A stretch of 64,000 nt of DNA. Source: Bradyrhizobium sp. MOS003. Lineage in GTDB: Bacteria > Pseudomonadota > Alphaproteobacteria > Rhizobiales > Xanthobacteraceae. A model generated the notes under the pieces. That model made no database searches. It was not told the DNA's origin and worked only from the letters and a program-made list of their open reading frames with translations. Shown here one piece after another: positions 1-8,294 of the stretch (position 1 is its first letter; each line of letters starts with the position of its first letter). The stretch spans positions 124,001-188,000 of the forward strand of contig NZ_PYFW01000010.1 of NCBI RefSeq assembly GCF_003020125.1, written 5' to 3'. Made by a program: the position numbers and the translations under genes.

Positions 1-2
1 TG

Positions 3-290
3 ACGATGAACGAGCTGTGCACCAACACGACCAAATTCGGAGCGCTGTCTGTCCCCACAGGCCGCGTAGAAGTGGCATGGGCAGTCGACGACGCAAAGCA
101 GAGACTTCGTCTTGTCTGGACGGAAAGGGGAGGTCCCACGGTCGAGCCGCCGGTGCGGCGGAGCTTCGGCACCCGGATGATGGGGTCTCTCGGACAGCAA
201 CTGGCAGGTCAGGTGGGGCTTGCCTACGAACCAAGCGGCTTCGTTTATTCGCTGGATGTGCCGCTGAGCTCGGTTGTTGCAGCCGCCTGA
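3..290 (+). CDS. Sensor histidine kinase C-terminus (HWE/HisKA_2 type), 5' truncated by window
   Basis: This is the last ~95 residues of an open frame that enters from the left edge. What is visible is an ATP-binding N-box (MNELCTNTTKFGALS, like the HELxTNAxKYGALS of HWE and HisKA_2 kinases) followed by a G-box-like WTERGGPTV segment and a conserved FGTRMM stretch. Kinases of this family autophosphorylate on a histidine and often control general stress or light responses in alphaproteobacteria. The sensor and dimerisation domains lie outside the window, so the signal cannot be inferred. The frame is open upstream of the first ATG at 6, so that ATG is internal. Family assignment is good; the role is unknown. 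Confidence 0.8.
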   Translation, partial: TMNELCTNTTKFGALSVPTGRVEVAWAVDDAKQRLRLVWTERGGPTVEPPVRRSFGTRMMGSLGQQLAGQVGLAYEPSGFVYSLDVPLSSVVAAA

Positions 291-347
291 ATTGTCGCTG
301 CTGGTCCTCTTTTCGGAAAACCGCTACGCGCTTTTCCGGATCATGCC

Positions 348-1733
348 TTAGATCCATCCCACCAGCCGGAGCGCCACGCCCGCCGCGCAGCTTCCCGCCA
401 GCACCGTCAGCATCCCCAGCTTGAACCGGAAGATCGCAGTGGCCGCCGCGATCGCCAGCAGCATCGCCGGGATGTCCACGCTCGTCAGCACCGGCCTGTC
501 GAAGTCCAGCGGAAACGCGTGAACCGGCACGGTCTCGCGGAACAGCGTGTGCAGGGCGAACCAGATCGAGAGGTTGAGGATGACGCCGACGACGGCGGCG
601 GTGATGGCGCTCAGCGCGCCGGCCAAACCCGCGTTGCCGCGCAGGCGCTCGATGTAGGGCGCGCCGACGAAGATCCAGAGGAAGCAGGGTGTGAAGGTGA
701 CCCAGGTCGCGAGCAGGCCGCCGAGTGTCGCCGCCAGCATCGGTGACAGGCCGCCGGGATCGCGGAAGGCTGCCATGAAGCCCACGAACTGCAGCACCAT
801 GATCAGTGGACCGGGCGTGGTCTCGGCCATGCCGAGGCCGTCCAGCATCTCGTGCGGCTTCAGCCAGTGATAATGCTCGACCGCCTGCTGGGCGACATAG
901 GCCAGCACGGCGTAGGCGCCGCCGAAAGTCACCAGCGACATCTTCGAGAAGAACAGCGCGATCTGGCTGAACACGCTGCCTTGGCCGAGCGCGAGCAGCA
1001 ACACGGCGACCGGCACCAGCCAGAGCGCCAGCCACAACGCGCCGACGCGGATCGTTCGCGCGGTGTCGGGACGCACATGATCGGGCACGGCGTCGCCGAG
1101 CATGCTGTCGATGACGGCGCTGCCGCCGCCATGGCCGTGACCGGCGGGCGCGAATTCCGGCCGGCCGCTGCGTGCGCCGGCGTAACCGATGAGACCGGCG
1201 GCGATGATGATGATCGGGAAGGGGACCGCGAAGAAGAAGATCGCGACGAAGGCGATGGCGGCGAGCGCGATCATGACGCGGTTCTTCAGCGCGCGCTTGC
1301 CGACGCGGACCACGGCCTCGATGACGATGGCGAGCACGGCGGCCTTCAGCCCGAAGAACAGCGCCTCGACGAAGCTGACATTGCCGAAGGCAGCGTAGAT
1401 ATAGCTGAGGCCCATGATGGCGATGATGCCGGGCAGGATGAACAGCCCGCCCGCCATCAGTCCGCCGGCGGTGCGATGCATCAGCCAGCCGACATAGGTG
1501 GCGAGCTGCTGCGCCTCCGGTCCCGGCAGCAGCATGCAATAGTTCAGCGCGTGCAGGAAACGGCCCTCGGAGATCCACTTTTTCTCCTCGACCAGGATGC
1601 GGTGCATCACCGCGATCTGGCCCGCGGGCCCGCCGAAGCTCAGGCAGGCGACGCGAAGCCAGACGCGAAACGCTTCGTTGAAGCTGATGCCGTGACCGGC
1701 ATCAGCTTCCGTTTCATTGACGCGGGTATCCAT
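348..1733 (-). CDS. chrA: Chromate efflux transporter ChrA
   Basis: A protein of about 461 residues matching the long-chain CHR family, which exports chromate across the inner membrane by a proton-linked mechanism. It has two homologous halves: the first carries the SFGGPAGQIAVMH signature and a GPEAQQLATYVGW stretch, the second carries TFGGAYAVLAYV and PGPLIMVLQFVGF. Many hydrophobic segments support a polytopic membrane protein. The ATG at 1733 is preceded by GAAGG spacing well as a ribosome site; a GTG immediately before it (1736) is possible. It lies 7 bases downstream of the chrB-like gene, so the two are almost certainly one transcript. Sulfate is the usual competing anion. Confidence 0.93.
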   Translation of the reverse strand: MDTRVNETEADAGHGISFNEAFRVWLRVACLSFGGPAGQIAVMHRILVEEKKWISEGRFLHALNYCMLLPGPEAQQLATYVGWLMHRTAGGLMAGGLFILPGIIAIMGLSYIYAAFGNVSFVEALFFGLKAAVLAIVIEAVVRVGKRALKNRVMIALAAIAFVAIFFFAVPFPIIIIAAGLIGYAGARSGRPEFAPAGHGHGGGSAVIDSMLGDAVPDHVRPDTARTIRVGALWLALWLVPVAVLLLALGQGSVFSQIALFFSKMSLVTFGGAYAVLAYVAQQAVEHYHWLKPHEMLDGLGMAETTPGPLIMVLQFVGFMAAFRDPGGLSPMLAATLGGLLATWVTFTPCFLWIFVGAPYIERLRGNAGLAGALSAITAAVVGVILNLSIWFALHTLFRETVPVHAFPLDFDRPVLTSVDIPAMLLAIAAATAIFRFKLGMLTVLAGSCAAGVALRLVGWI

Positions 1734-1740
1734 CACGCCT

Positions 1741-2556
1741 TCACTTCACTTTGTTGGTCGGCCAATTGTGGGTCTCGCCGGTGGCGTCGCGGCACCAGCG
1801 GTAGAAGGCGTCGTAGAGCAGCATGCCGGCCTCGAGCTGTTCGATATCGTCGTCGTACATCCGCGACAGCCCGAGCGAGGCCGCGAGCAGGCCGGGCGCC
1901 TCCGGCGCGAGGTCCGGCCGCGCGGTATCGGCGCCGCGCACCAGCGTTGCCAGCCGCAGCAAGGCCGGAGTCGCGATCCCGAACTCCTCGATCATGACGT
2001 CGAAGGTGCAGAGCTCGCCGCGGTGACTCCAGAACACGTTCTCGATGTCGAAGGGCGCCGCGCCGAACCGCTCGCCGACGGCGACCACCTCGGACGGCGC
2101 CACGTACAGGAACACCGCGTTGGGATCGACGAAGCGGCGGATCAGCCAAGGGCAGGCGATGCGGTCCACCTTTGGCCGCGCCCGCGTCACCCAGACGGTG
2201 CGTCCTTTGGCATCGCGCGGCGGCAATTTCGACGCGTCGACCAGCGGCAGCTTGGCATCCTTCCAGCCCTCGAAGCCGCCCTCCAGCGTCTCGGCCTGCA
2301 CGCCGAGCTGCCGCAGCCAGGCCGCCGTGCCCTGCGCGAGCTTTGCGCCGCGCAGGCAGGCGACAATGGCGGAGCGGCCCGAAAGCTCGCTGCCCCAGCC
2401 GGAGACATTATCGTGGCTGAGCTTGATGGAGCCGGGGATCAGCCTGGGGTCGGCGGCAAAATCCTCGTCCGTGCGCACGTCGATCAGGACCGGGGCGTTC
2501 GCCGTGCCGATCAGCCGTGTCAATTTGTCGGATGATATGGTCGTAAACATTGACAT
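1741..2556 (-). CDS. chrB: Rhodanese-ChrB fusion, chromate resistance protein
   Basis: A 271-residue protein with an N-terminal rhodanese-like domain (about residues 10-105, with Cys67 in VACLRGAKL at the expected active-site loop) and a C-terminal ChrB domain (about 118-270, including the conserved RARPKVDRIACPWLIRRF region). ChrB proteins accompany ChrA and are described as chromate-responsive regulators or accessory factors. The rhodanese module suggests sulfur or thiol chemistry linked to chromate reduction, which is inference. The start at 2556 was chosen because GCGAGGACGC precedes it; the longer frame from 2625 lacks a good site. It is the first gene of the chrB-chrA operon, divergent from the metal exporter at 2757. 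Confidence 0.85.
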   Translation of the reverse strand: MSMFTTISSDKLTRLIGTANAPVLIDVRTDEDFAADPRLIPGSIKLSHDNVSGWGSELSGRSAIVACLRGAKLAQGTAAWLRQLGVQAETLEGGFEGWKDAKLPLVDASKLPPRDAKGRTVWVTRARPKVDRIACPWLIRRFVDPNAVFLYVAPSEVVAVGERFGAAPFDIENVFWSHRGELCTFDVMIEEFGIATPALLRLATLVRGADTARPDLAPEAPGLLAASLGLSRMYDDDIEQLEAGMLLYDAFYRWCRDATGETHNWPTNKVK

Positions 2557-2756
2557 GATGCGTCCTCGCATAAACGAAACGGGACGCGATACTTGGGCAT
2601 GTCGCCTCGTGGGGAGATCGCTCAAATCCCCATGGCGGCATTACAGCCAAATCGCGCGGGCCTGTCAATCGCCGGTTTTGAAGGCGGTGAGCGTTAGAAA
2701 GATCGGTTGCCGCGGCCTATATTGGGCTGAGGAATCTGTTCCCGGAGCCTGACCTG

Positions 2757-3728
2757 ATGCATTCCCATTCCATCGAACAATGGACCCACGACCACGCTTT
2801 TCTGGGCGAGAAGCACGACGAGAACGAGCGGCGCACCTGGCTCGTGGTGGTCCTGACGCTGGTCATGATGGTCGGCGAGATCGTCGCCGGCTCGCTGTTC
2901 GGCTCGATGGCGCTGCTCGCCGACGGCTGGCACATGGGCACGCATGCGGCCGCGCTCGGCATCGCCGCCTTCGCTTACCGCTTCGCGCGGCGGCACCTGG
3001 GGAATGCGCATTTCACCTTCGGCACCGGCAAGTTCGGCGATCTCGCCGCCTTCGCCAGTGCGATCATCCTCGGGCTGATCGCGGTCGAGATCGCCTATGA
3101 GAGCGTGCTGCGGCTGTTCACACCGGTGCCGATCGTCTACGGCGAGGCCATCGCGGTGGCCGTGCTCGGGCTCTGCGTCAACCTCGCCAGCGCGTGGCTG
3201 CTGCGCGACAGCCACGACCACCATCATCACGGCCATGATCATGGTCACGGCCACGCGCACGATGATGATGACGATCACGATCATCACGGCCACCACCAGC
3301 ATCATCACGACAACAACCTTCGCGCGGCCTATGTCCATGTCATGGCGGATGCCGCGACCTCGGTGCTGGCGATCGCAGCTCTGGTGGTGGCGATGTATTC
3401 CGGATGGGTCTGGGCCGATCCGGCCGTCGGCCTGATCGGCAGCGCGGTGATCGCGAGCTGGGCTTTCGGCCTGGTCAAGACGTCGGGCGCGGTGCTCCTC
3501 GACGTGCGCGCCGACGAGAAGCTGGAGCGGGTGATCCGCGCACGCATGGAGGCCGGCGACGACCGCGTCACCGATCTGCATCTGTGGCAGGTCGGCCCCG
3601 GCCATTGTGCCGTGCTGCTCTCGGTGGTGTCGGACAAGCCGAAGCAGCCGGCCATCTACAAGCGGCGGCTCGCCGGATTGAAGGGCCTCAGCCACGTCAC
3701 GATCGAGGTCGAGACCTGCCCGCATTGA
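2757..3728 (+). CDS. dmeF: Cation diffusion facilitator exporter, DmeF-like
   Basis: A 323-residue CDF-family metal/proton antiporter that would export divalent metals from the cytoplasm; DmeF members handle cobalt and nickel. Metal-site residues are visible in helix 2 (ADGWHMGTH, Asp56 and His59 with His63) and helix 5 (HVMADAATS, His194 and Asp198). Between helices 4 and 5 lies a very His/Asp-rich cytoplasmic loop (about residues 151-184). The N-terminus HSHSIEQWTHDHAFLG is also metal-ligand rich and typical of DmeF. A dmeR-type RcnR/CsoR regulator, often adjacent in rhizobia, is not present here. The gene is divergent from chrBA, making this a small metal-resistance pair. Confidence 0.88.
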   Translation: MHSHSIEQWTHDHAFLGEKHDENERRTWLVVVLTLVMMVGEIVAGSLFGSMALLADGWHMGTHAAALGIAAFAYRFARRHLGNAHFTFGTGKFGDLAAFASAIILGLIAVEIAYESVLRLFTPVPIVYGEAIAVAVLGLCVNLASAWLLRDSHDHHHHGHDHGHGHAHDDDDDHDHHGHHQHHHDNNLRAAYVHVMADAATSVLAIAALVVAMYSGWVWADPAVGLIGSAVIASWAFGLVKTSGAVLLDVRADEKLERVIRARMEAGDDRVTDLHLWQVGPGHCAVLLSVVSDKPKQPAIYKRRLAGLKGLSHVTIEVETCPH

Positions 3729-3750
3729 CAGGACCAACTGGGTCGCGGCC

Positions 3751-3921
3751 GTGCCGGAGCAAGCGTCTCAGTCCTTCGAGACGACCGCTGCGCGGTCTCC
3801 TCAAGATGAGGCTGAACGGCATTATGGTGCGCGTTTAATCCGGCGCAACACATTCGGTCCTCATCCTTAGGGCCCGCCAACGGCGGGCGTCTCGAAGGAT
3901 GTGCTGTGGGGGGAAGGTGCC
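3751..3921. repeat. Paired palindromic intergenic repeat (copy 1)
   Basis: A roughly 170-base element between convergent genes. Its arms at 3772-3783 and 3888-3899 are perfect 12-base inverted repeats (TCCTTCGAGACG and CGTCTCGAAGGA), each flanked by its own smaller hairpin (ACCGCTGCGCGGT and GCCCGCCAACGGCGGGC). A second copy in the same orientation lies at 42271-42435. The design is that of a REP/BIME-like dispersed element. Confidence 0.85.
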
Positions 3922-4113
3922 TCAGCCCTTCGGTGCCGTCACCGTCGCCGGGCTCGCCTCCGGCGTCTTCTTGGGCTTCAGCGTGCCGGCGTAGAACGAG
4001 ACCAGCCACACAAGGATGATGGCGAGGAGATAGACGCCCCAGGCCTGCGGCGGCGTGGTCGCCCAGCGCAGGAGTCCCTTGAATGTGCGGGGCGGGCTGT
4101 TGTCTTGGCTCAT
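3922..4113 (-). CDS. Small single-helix membrane protein, unknown function
   Basis: A 63-residue protein with one clear transmembrane helix (about residues 24-43, WGVYLLAIILVWLVSFYAG), a short polar N-terminus and a Lys/Pro/Ala-rich tail (LKPKKTPEASPATVTAPKG). It starts 31 bases after the stop of the MFS transporter on the same strand, so it may be cotranscribed as a small accessory membrane protein. No family is recognised. The repeat element abuts its stop codon. Its coding status rests on the clean helix-plus-tail organisation and the tight spacing, not on a recognised family. Confidence 0.6.
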   Translation of the reverse strand: MSQDNSPPRTFKGLLRWATTPPQAWGVYLLAIILVWLVSFYAGTLKPKKTPEASPATVTAPKG

Positions 4114-4144
4114 GGCTCGCTTGTGCGCGAAAGCCGTCGCGCGG

Positions 4145-5302
4145 TCAATCGGGCCGGGCGCTCGTGCGGATCATGAACAAGGCCGCGAGCGCCGAGAGGC
4201 TCAGCGCTGACGATACGATAAGCACCTTGGCGCCCATGACGTCGATCAGCAGGCCGAAGGCCAGCGGCGCCACCGCCTGCGCCATCCGTGCAGGGGCGCC
4301 GATGATGCCGAGACGGTAGCCGAAATCCTTCGGCCCGAAGATCGACAGTGGCAGCGTGCCGCGCGCGATCGTCAAAATGCCGTTGCCCGAGCCGTGGAAC
4401 AGCGCGAACGCGCTCGCCGCTGCACCGCCGAAGATCGCCACGATCACCGCGCCGATCGGATGTGTGAGGCAGGCGAGCCGGGTCGACCACAGCGGATGGA
4501 AGCGGCTGAGGAAGCCGGCCTCCAACATGCGGGCCCCGACTTGCGCCGGGCCGATCAAGGCACCGGCCGCGATGGCTTCGGCGGGCGTCGCCCCCGTCGT
4601 CTCCAGGATGCGCGGGAAATGCGCGGCCATGGCGCCGGTGACAGTCCAGACCGCCGCGAAGATGAAGGCCAGCAGGACCATGGTGCGGTCGAGCGGCAGG
4701 TGCGGCTTCTCGGCCGTCGCCGCCGCCTGCTTGGCGCCCTTGATCGCGGGCAGCATGAAGAAGTTCAGCGGAAGGCCGATCAGGATGTTGGCGGCGGCCC
4801 AAGCGAAGCAGGTCTCGCGCCAGCCGATATGCGAAAGGCCCCAGGCGGTGAGCGGCCAGCCGACGGTGGAGGCGAAGCCCGCCATCAGCGTGATGCCGGT
4901 GATGGGCCTGCGCGCCTCGGTGCCGTAGATGCGCCCGAGCGCAGCGAAGGCGGCGTCGTAGAGCCCCATCGCCATGCCGATGCCGAGCACGAGCCAGGCG
5001 AACACCATCACCGGGACGGAATGCGCGAGGCCAAGCAGCGTGAGGCCGGCGGCAATCGTCAGGTTCGAGGCGGACAACACCTGCCGGCCGCCGACGAGAT
5101 CGATCTGCCGTCCGATGCGCGGGCCGAGCATCGCCGAGATCACCAGCGAGGCCGAGAACGCGCCGAAGATCCAGTTGGAGGAGACGCCGAGGTCGCGCGC
5201 CATGGGATCGGCGATCAGCGCCGGCAGATAATAGCTGGATGCCCAGGCCAGCGTCTGCGTGGTGCCGAGCGCCAGGATGATCGGAAGCTGGCGCTGGCTC
5301 AT
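4145..5302 (-). CDS. MFS transporter
   Basis: A 385-residue major facilitator superfamily protein with about 12 hydrophobic segments. The loop 2-3 motif appears as GPRIGRQIDLVGGRQ, the usual MFS motif A position. The N-terminus TQTLAWASSYYLPALIADPM resembles bacterial MFS permeases for small organic anions or drugs, but no substrate can be assigned. It precedes the small membrane protein at 3922-4113 on the same strand. The ATG at 5302 is the first plausible start and gives a normal N-terminal helix. The nearest upstream region holds a short tandem repeat and the divergent cyclase gene. Confidence 0.85.
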   Translation of the reverse strand: MSQRQLPIILALGTTQTLAWASSYYLPALIADPMARDLGVSSNWIFGAFSASLVISAMLGPRIGRQIDLVGGRQVLSASNLTIAAGLTLLGLAHSVPVMVFAWLVLGIGMAMGLYDAAFAALGRIYGTEARRPITGITLMAGFASTVGWPLTAWGLSHIGWRETCFAWAAANILIGLPLNFFMLPAIKGAKQAAATAEKPHLPLDRTMVLLAFIFAAVWTVTGAMAAHFPRILETTGATPAEAIAAGALIGPAQVGARMLEAGFLSRFHPLWSTRLACLTHPIGAVIVAIFGGAAASAFALFHGSGNGILTIARGTLPLSIFGPKDFGYRLGIIGAPARMAQAVAPLAFGLLIDVMGAKVLIVSSALSLSALAALFMIRTSARPD

Positions 5303-5413
5303 ATTGCCGTATTTCTGGTCGGCGATGTCATCGGTTCCATTTGCAGCGGCATCGACAGCGCGTCAACCGCGGCGACGACATATTGGACCTGCTACGGACG
5401 GGAGACTTGGGAT

Positions 5414-5452
5414 GGGAGCCTCGATACGGGAGCCTCGAAACGGGAGCCTCGG
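5414..5452. repeat. Three-copy tandem repeat, 14-base period
   Basis: The unit GGGAGCCTCGA occurs at 5414, 5428 and 5442 (the last with a final G in place of A), spaced by 14 bases, between the divergent MFS and cyclase genes. Such short arrays may be slippage products or regulatory; nothing further can be said. Confidence 0.7.
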
Positions 5453-5507
5453 GCATGACGTTCGTGCGCGGCCTTCCGCTCGTCACGAATGCACGCCATA
5501 ATGGCGC

Positions 5508-6767
5508 ATGCAATTGACCTCGCGCCTAGCGCTGATGAACTGGCTGACCGGCCAGGGGCTCACGGGCCTTCCCGAAATCGACCTGCTCCGCGGCTTCTGC
5601 GAGCGCTGCTGCGCCGAAGGGCTCGACCTGTCGCGCGCGCTGGTCGTGATCGACACGCTGCATCCGATCTACGAGGGCCGCGGCTTCCGCTGGAGCGACC
5701 GTCCCAGCAACGAGAGCGACGCGTTCGAATACGGCTCGACCGCCGACGGCGACGCGGCCGCAAGCTGGCGCCGCTCGGTGTTCTTCCACATGCTCGAGAA
5801 TGGCCACGACGAGATGGTGATCGATCTCGCCGAGGCGCCGTCGCTGGATTTCTCGCAGATCGGCGAGCTCGCCGAAAAAGGCCACAAGCACTATCTCGCC
5901 TTCGTGCATCGCTTCGGCGAGAACGGCGCGCTTGGCCTGATGGACTGTCTCTATTCCTGCTGGACCACGCGCCGCGACAGCGGCTTCAGCGACGCTGAGC
6001 TGGAGGCGTTGCGCGATCTCGTGCCGGTACTGGGGCTGGCGATCAAATCGGCGCAGCAGGTCGACATCGCCCGCACGCTCGGCCGCGTCTATCTCGGCCG
6101 CGACGCCTCCGAGCAGGTCTTGCGCGGGCGCATCTCGCGCGGCGTCACCGAGCGCATCAACGCCGTGCTGTGGTATTCGGATTTGCGCGGCTCGACCGGG
6201 ATCAGCGAGAGCATCGCGCCCGACGAGATCATTCCGTTCCTCAACGACTACGCGCAGGCCGTCATCGACCCGATCCACGAGGCCGGCGGCGACGTGCTCA
6301 AGCTGATCGGCGACGGCGTGCTCGCGATGTTCTGGGGGGAGGACATGGCGGATGCGCGCCGCGCTGCGCTGCGCGCCGAGCATCTGTTCCGCAAGAACAT
6401 CGCGGCGCTGAACAAGCGGCGCGAGGCCGATGGCCGTCCCACCACCTCGGCCTATATCGGCCTGCATGTCGGCGAGGTCTTCTACGGCAATATCGGCAGC
6501 GAGGACCGGCTCGACTTCACGGTTGTAGGCCCAACGGTGAACGAGGTCAGCCGCATCGCCTCGATGAGCCGCTCGGTCGACCGCGAGCTGCTGGCCTCAT
6601 CCGAGTTCTACCAGGGCCTCGATGCCGCCGGGCGACGCTATCTCGTCTCCACCGGCCGTTACGCACTGCGCGGCATCGGCCGCGCGCAGGATCTCTACAC
6701 GCTCGATCCCGAAGTCGACGCCAGCGAGCCGGTGACGGGAAGCTACGAGCGGTATCTGGCGATTTAG
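5508..6767 (+). CDS. Class III adenylate/guanylate cyclase with N-terminal sensor region
   Basis: A 419-residue soluble protein. The C-terminal half (about residues 215-400) is a class III nucleotide cyclase catalytic domain. Metal aspartates are Asp225 in WYSDLRGST and Asp269 in LIGDGVLAMF. The purine and transition-state segment reads DFTVVGPTVNEVSRI, keeping Asn345 and Arg349, so the enzyme looks competent to make cAMP (or cGMP). The first ~200 residues resemble a small-molecule sensor region but match no domain I can name. No membrane helix is seen. The gene stands alone between the divergent MFS gene and a repeat. Rhizobia typically carry many such cyclases. Product specificity is not certain. 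Confidence 0.88.
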   Translation: MQLTSRLALMNWLTGQGLTGLPEIDLLRGFCERCCAEGLDLSRALVVIDTLHPIYEGRGFRWSDRPSNESDAFEYGSTADGDAAASWRRSVFFHMLENGHDEMVIDLAEAPSLDFSQIGELAEKGHKHYLAFVHRFGENGALGLMDCLYSCWTTRRDSGFSDAELEALRDLVPVLGLAIKSAQQVDIARTLGRVYLGRDASEQVLRGRISRGVTERINAVLWYSDLRGSTGISESIAPDEIIPFLNDYAQAVIDPIHEAGGDVLKLIGDGVLAMFWGEDMADARRAALRAEHLFRKNIAALNKRREADGRPTTSAYIGLHVGEVFYGNIGSEDRLDFTVVGPTVNEVSRIASMSRSVDRELLASSEFYQGLDAAGRRYLVSTGRYALRGIGRAQDLYTLDPEVDASEPVTGSYERYLAI

Positions 6768-6789
6768 CCCGGCTGTTTCCACGTAGGCT

Positions 6790-6875
6790 GTCATTGCGAG
6801 CGAAGCGCAGCAATCCAGGCTGTCTCTGCGGAGGGATTCTGGATTGCTTCGTCGCTACGCTCCTCGCAATGACGG
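6790..6875. repeat. Palindromic dispersed repeat (TCATTGCGAGCGAAGC type)
   Basis: Long imperfect inverted repeat: TCATTGCGAGCGAAGCG-CAGCAATCCAG on the left mirrors CTGGATTGCTTCGTCGC-CTCGCAATGA on the right. It fills the gap between the convergent cyclase and MFS genes. I recognise this as a widespread Bradyrhizobium/Rhodopseudomonas intergenic element; it could also act as a bidirectional transcription barrier. Confidence 0.85.
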
Positions 6876-6881
6876 TTGTGG

Positions 6882-8126
6882 TCAGCAGCGGGCCACCACC
6901 TCGTCCCCCACCATGTCCGGCTGCCGGTCCAGCGCTACCGCCGGCGACAGCCAGATCACCAGCGCCTGCACGCCGAACACGGCGGCTGCGAGATAGAGGC
7001 ACGCTTCCGCGCTCCAGAGGCCGCCGACGATTGCGCCCAGCGCCGAGCCGAGCGGGCGTGCGCCGTAGCTCATGATGTTGATGGCGGAGACGCGGCCGAG
7101 CAGGCGCGGCGGCGTCACCGATTGGCGCAGCGTCGTGGTCGAGATCACCCACAGGATCGGTCCGACGCCAAGCAGGAAGAAGCTGAGGGCCGCGAGCCAG
7201 GGCGAAGGGATCAGCACCGTCAGCGCCATCACCACCGCCGCAACGAAGCCGGTGACCGGGCCGAGGCCAACCACGGTGCCGAACGCGATGCGCCGCATCA
7301 CGCGGGTGGCAAGCAGTGCGCCGATCACCATGCCGACGCCGTACATGGTCAGCACCGTCCCGATTCCGGCGGCGGTGAGGCCGAGATGGCGCACGGCATA
7401 GGGTACGAACACCGCGATCTGCAGGAACCAGCCGGTGTTGAAGATGAACTGGGTGATGAACACCGGCCGCAGCAGCGGATGGTGAAACACGAACGCCGCG
7501 CCTTCGCGGATGTCCTGCAACGGATGGCGCCGCGGGGCGGGCGCGCGTGCGGGTTCGTAGATGCCGGAGAGCAGCACGACAGCGACGGCCGAGAGCGCCG
7601 CGGCAAAGCCGAAGGCCGGGCTCGCGCCCCACCAGCCGACCAGTGCGCCGCCAAGGGCGGGGCCGCTTGCAAAGGCGACGGTGCGCGCGAGTTCGATGCG
7701 GGCATTCGCCGCCGGCAGGAGGTCGGAGGTCACCAAGGACGGCACCAGCGCCGGAGCGGCCACGCTGTAGACGACGGTGCCGCATACGGCCGCGAAGCCG
7801 AGCAGCGCCAGCAGCGGAAGATTGAGCGCGCCGAGCGCGAGCAACAGCACGATTGTACCGAGGGCCACAGCCCGCAGCGCCTCGGCGCCGGCCATCAGCG
7901 AGCGCCGCGAGATGCGGTCGGCGAGCAGGCCGGCCGGAATCGCGAACAGCACGAAGGGCAGGGTCAGGGCGGTCTGCAACAGACCAGTCTGGCCTTCCGC
8001 GACCCCGAGCGTGAGCACGGCGACGATCGGGGCTGCGGCCAATGCGATCTGCTCGGCCGACTGCGCCGCGAGATTGGACCATGCGAGGCGGCTAAAAGTG
8101 TCGGGAAGGCGAGGCGGGTTTGACAT
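6882..8126 (-). CDS. MFS transporter, MFS_3/EntS-like
   Basis: A 414-residue major facilitator protein with about 11-12 hydrophobic segments, resembling the EntS/MFS_3 branch: the early region SNLAAQSAEQIALAAAPIVA and the motif A loop GLLADRISRRSLM are typical. Members of this branch export siderophores or macrolide-like compounds, but no substrate follows from sequence alone. It is divergent from mntH with about 170 bases between start codons, so a shared metal-responsive region is possible but unproven. The 3' end faces a palindromic repeat and the convergent cyclase gene. Confidence 0.85.
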   Translation of the reverse strand: MSNPPRLPDTFSRLAWSNLAAQSAEQIALAAAPIVAVLTLGVAEGQTGLLQTALTLPFVLFAIPAGLLADRISRRSLMAGAEALRAVALGTIVLLLALGALNLPLLALLGFAAVCGTVVYSVAAPALVPSLVTSDLLPAANARIELARTVAFASGPALGGALVGWWGASPAFGFAAALSAVAVVLLSGIYEPARAPAPRRHPLQDIREGAAFVFHHPLLRPVFITQFIFNTGWFLQIAVFVPYAVRHLGLTAAGIGTVLTMYGVGMVIGALLATRVMRRIAFGTVVGLGPVTGFVAAVVMALTVLIPSPWLAALSFFLLGVGPILWVISTTTLRQSVTPPRLLGRVSAINIMSYGARPLGSALGAIVGGLWSAEACLYLAAAVFGVQALVIWLSPAVALDRQPDMVGDEVVARC

Positions 8127-8245
8127 GGCTCATTTTCTGCAAAGTCGGGTTGGCGCCAGTATCCAGCGTAAAGGGCCGCCGGACCCACCCGTTTCCCGAT
8201 ACGGCGACGAATAACGGGCAGGAGCGGGACCCCATGCCACTAGAT

Positions 8246-8267
8246 GCAGTTGCAAATGAGTTGCAAT
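8246..8267. promoter_or_regulatory. Candidate Mur/Fur-type manganese box upstream of mntH
   Basis: The sequence contains TGCAA-ATGAG-TTGCA, an inverted repeat, with an additional GCAGTTGC half on its left, 28 bases before the mntH start. In Bradyrhizobium, mntH is known to be repressed by manganese through the Fur homologue Mur, so this is the obvious candidate operator. The match to a consensus was judged by eye. Confidence 0.55.
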
Positions 8268-8294
8268 AAGCCGCGAACTCGGTATTCTCTTCGC

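Noticed and set aside
852..1997. 381-codon forward frame opposite chrA/chrB
   Set aside because: No recognisable protein; extreme His/Asp/Arg/Gly content typical of antisense frames.
3200..3330. Apparent short repeat array (CAC/CAT/GAT-rich)
   Set aside because: It is the His/Asp-rich loop of the DmeF-like exporter, not a CRISPR or satellite.
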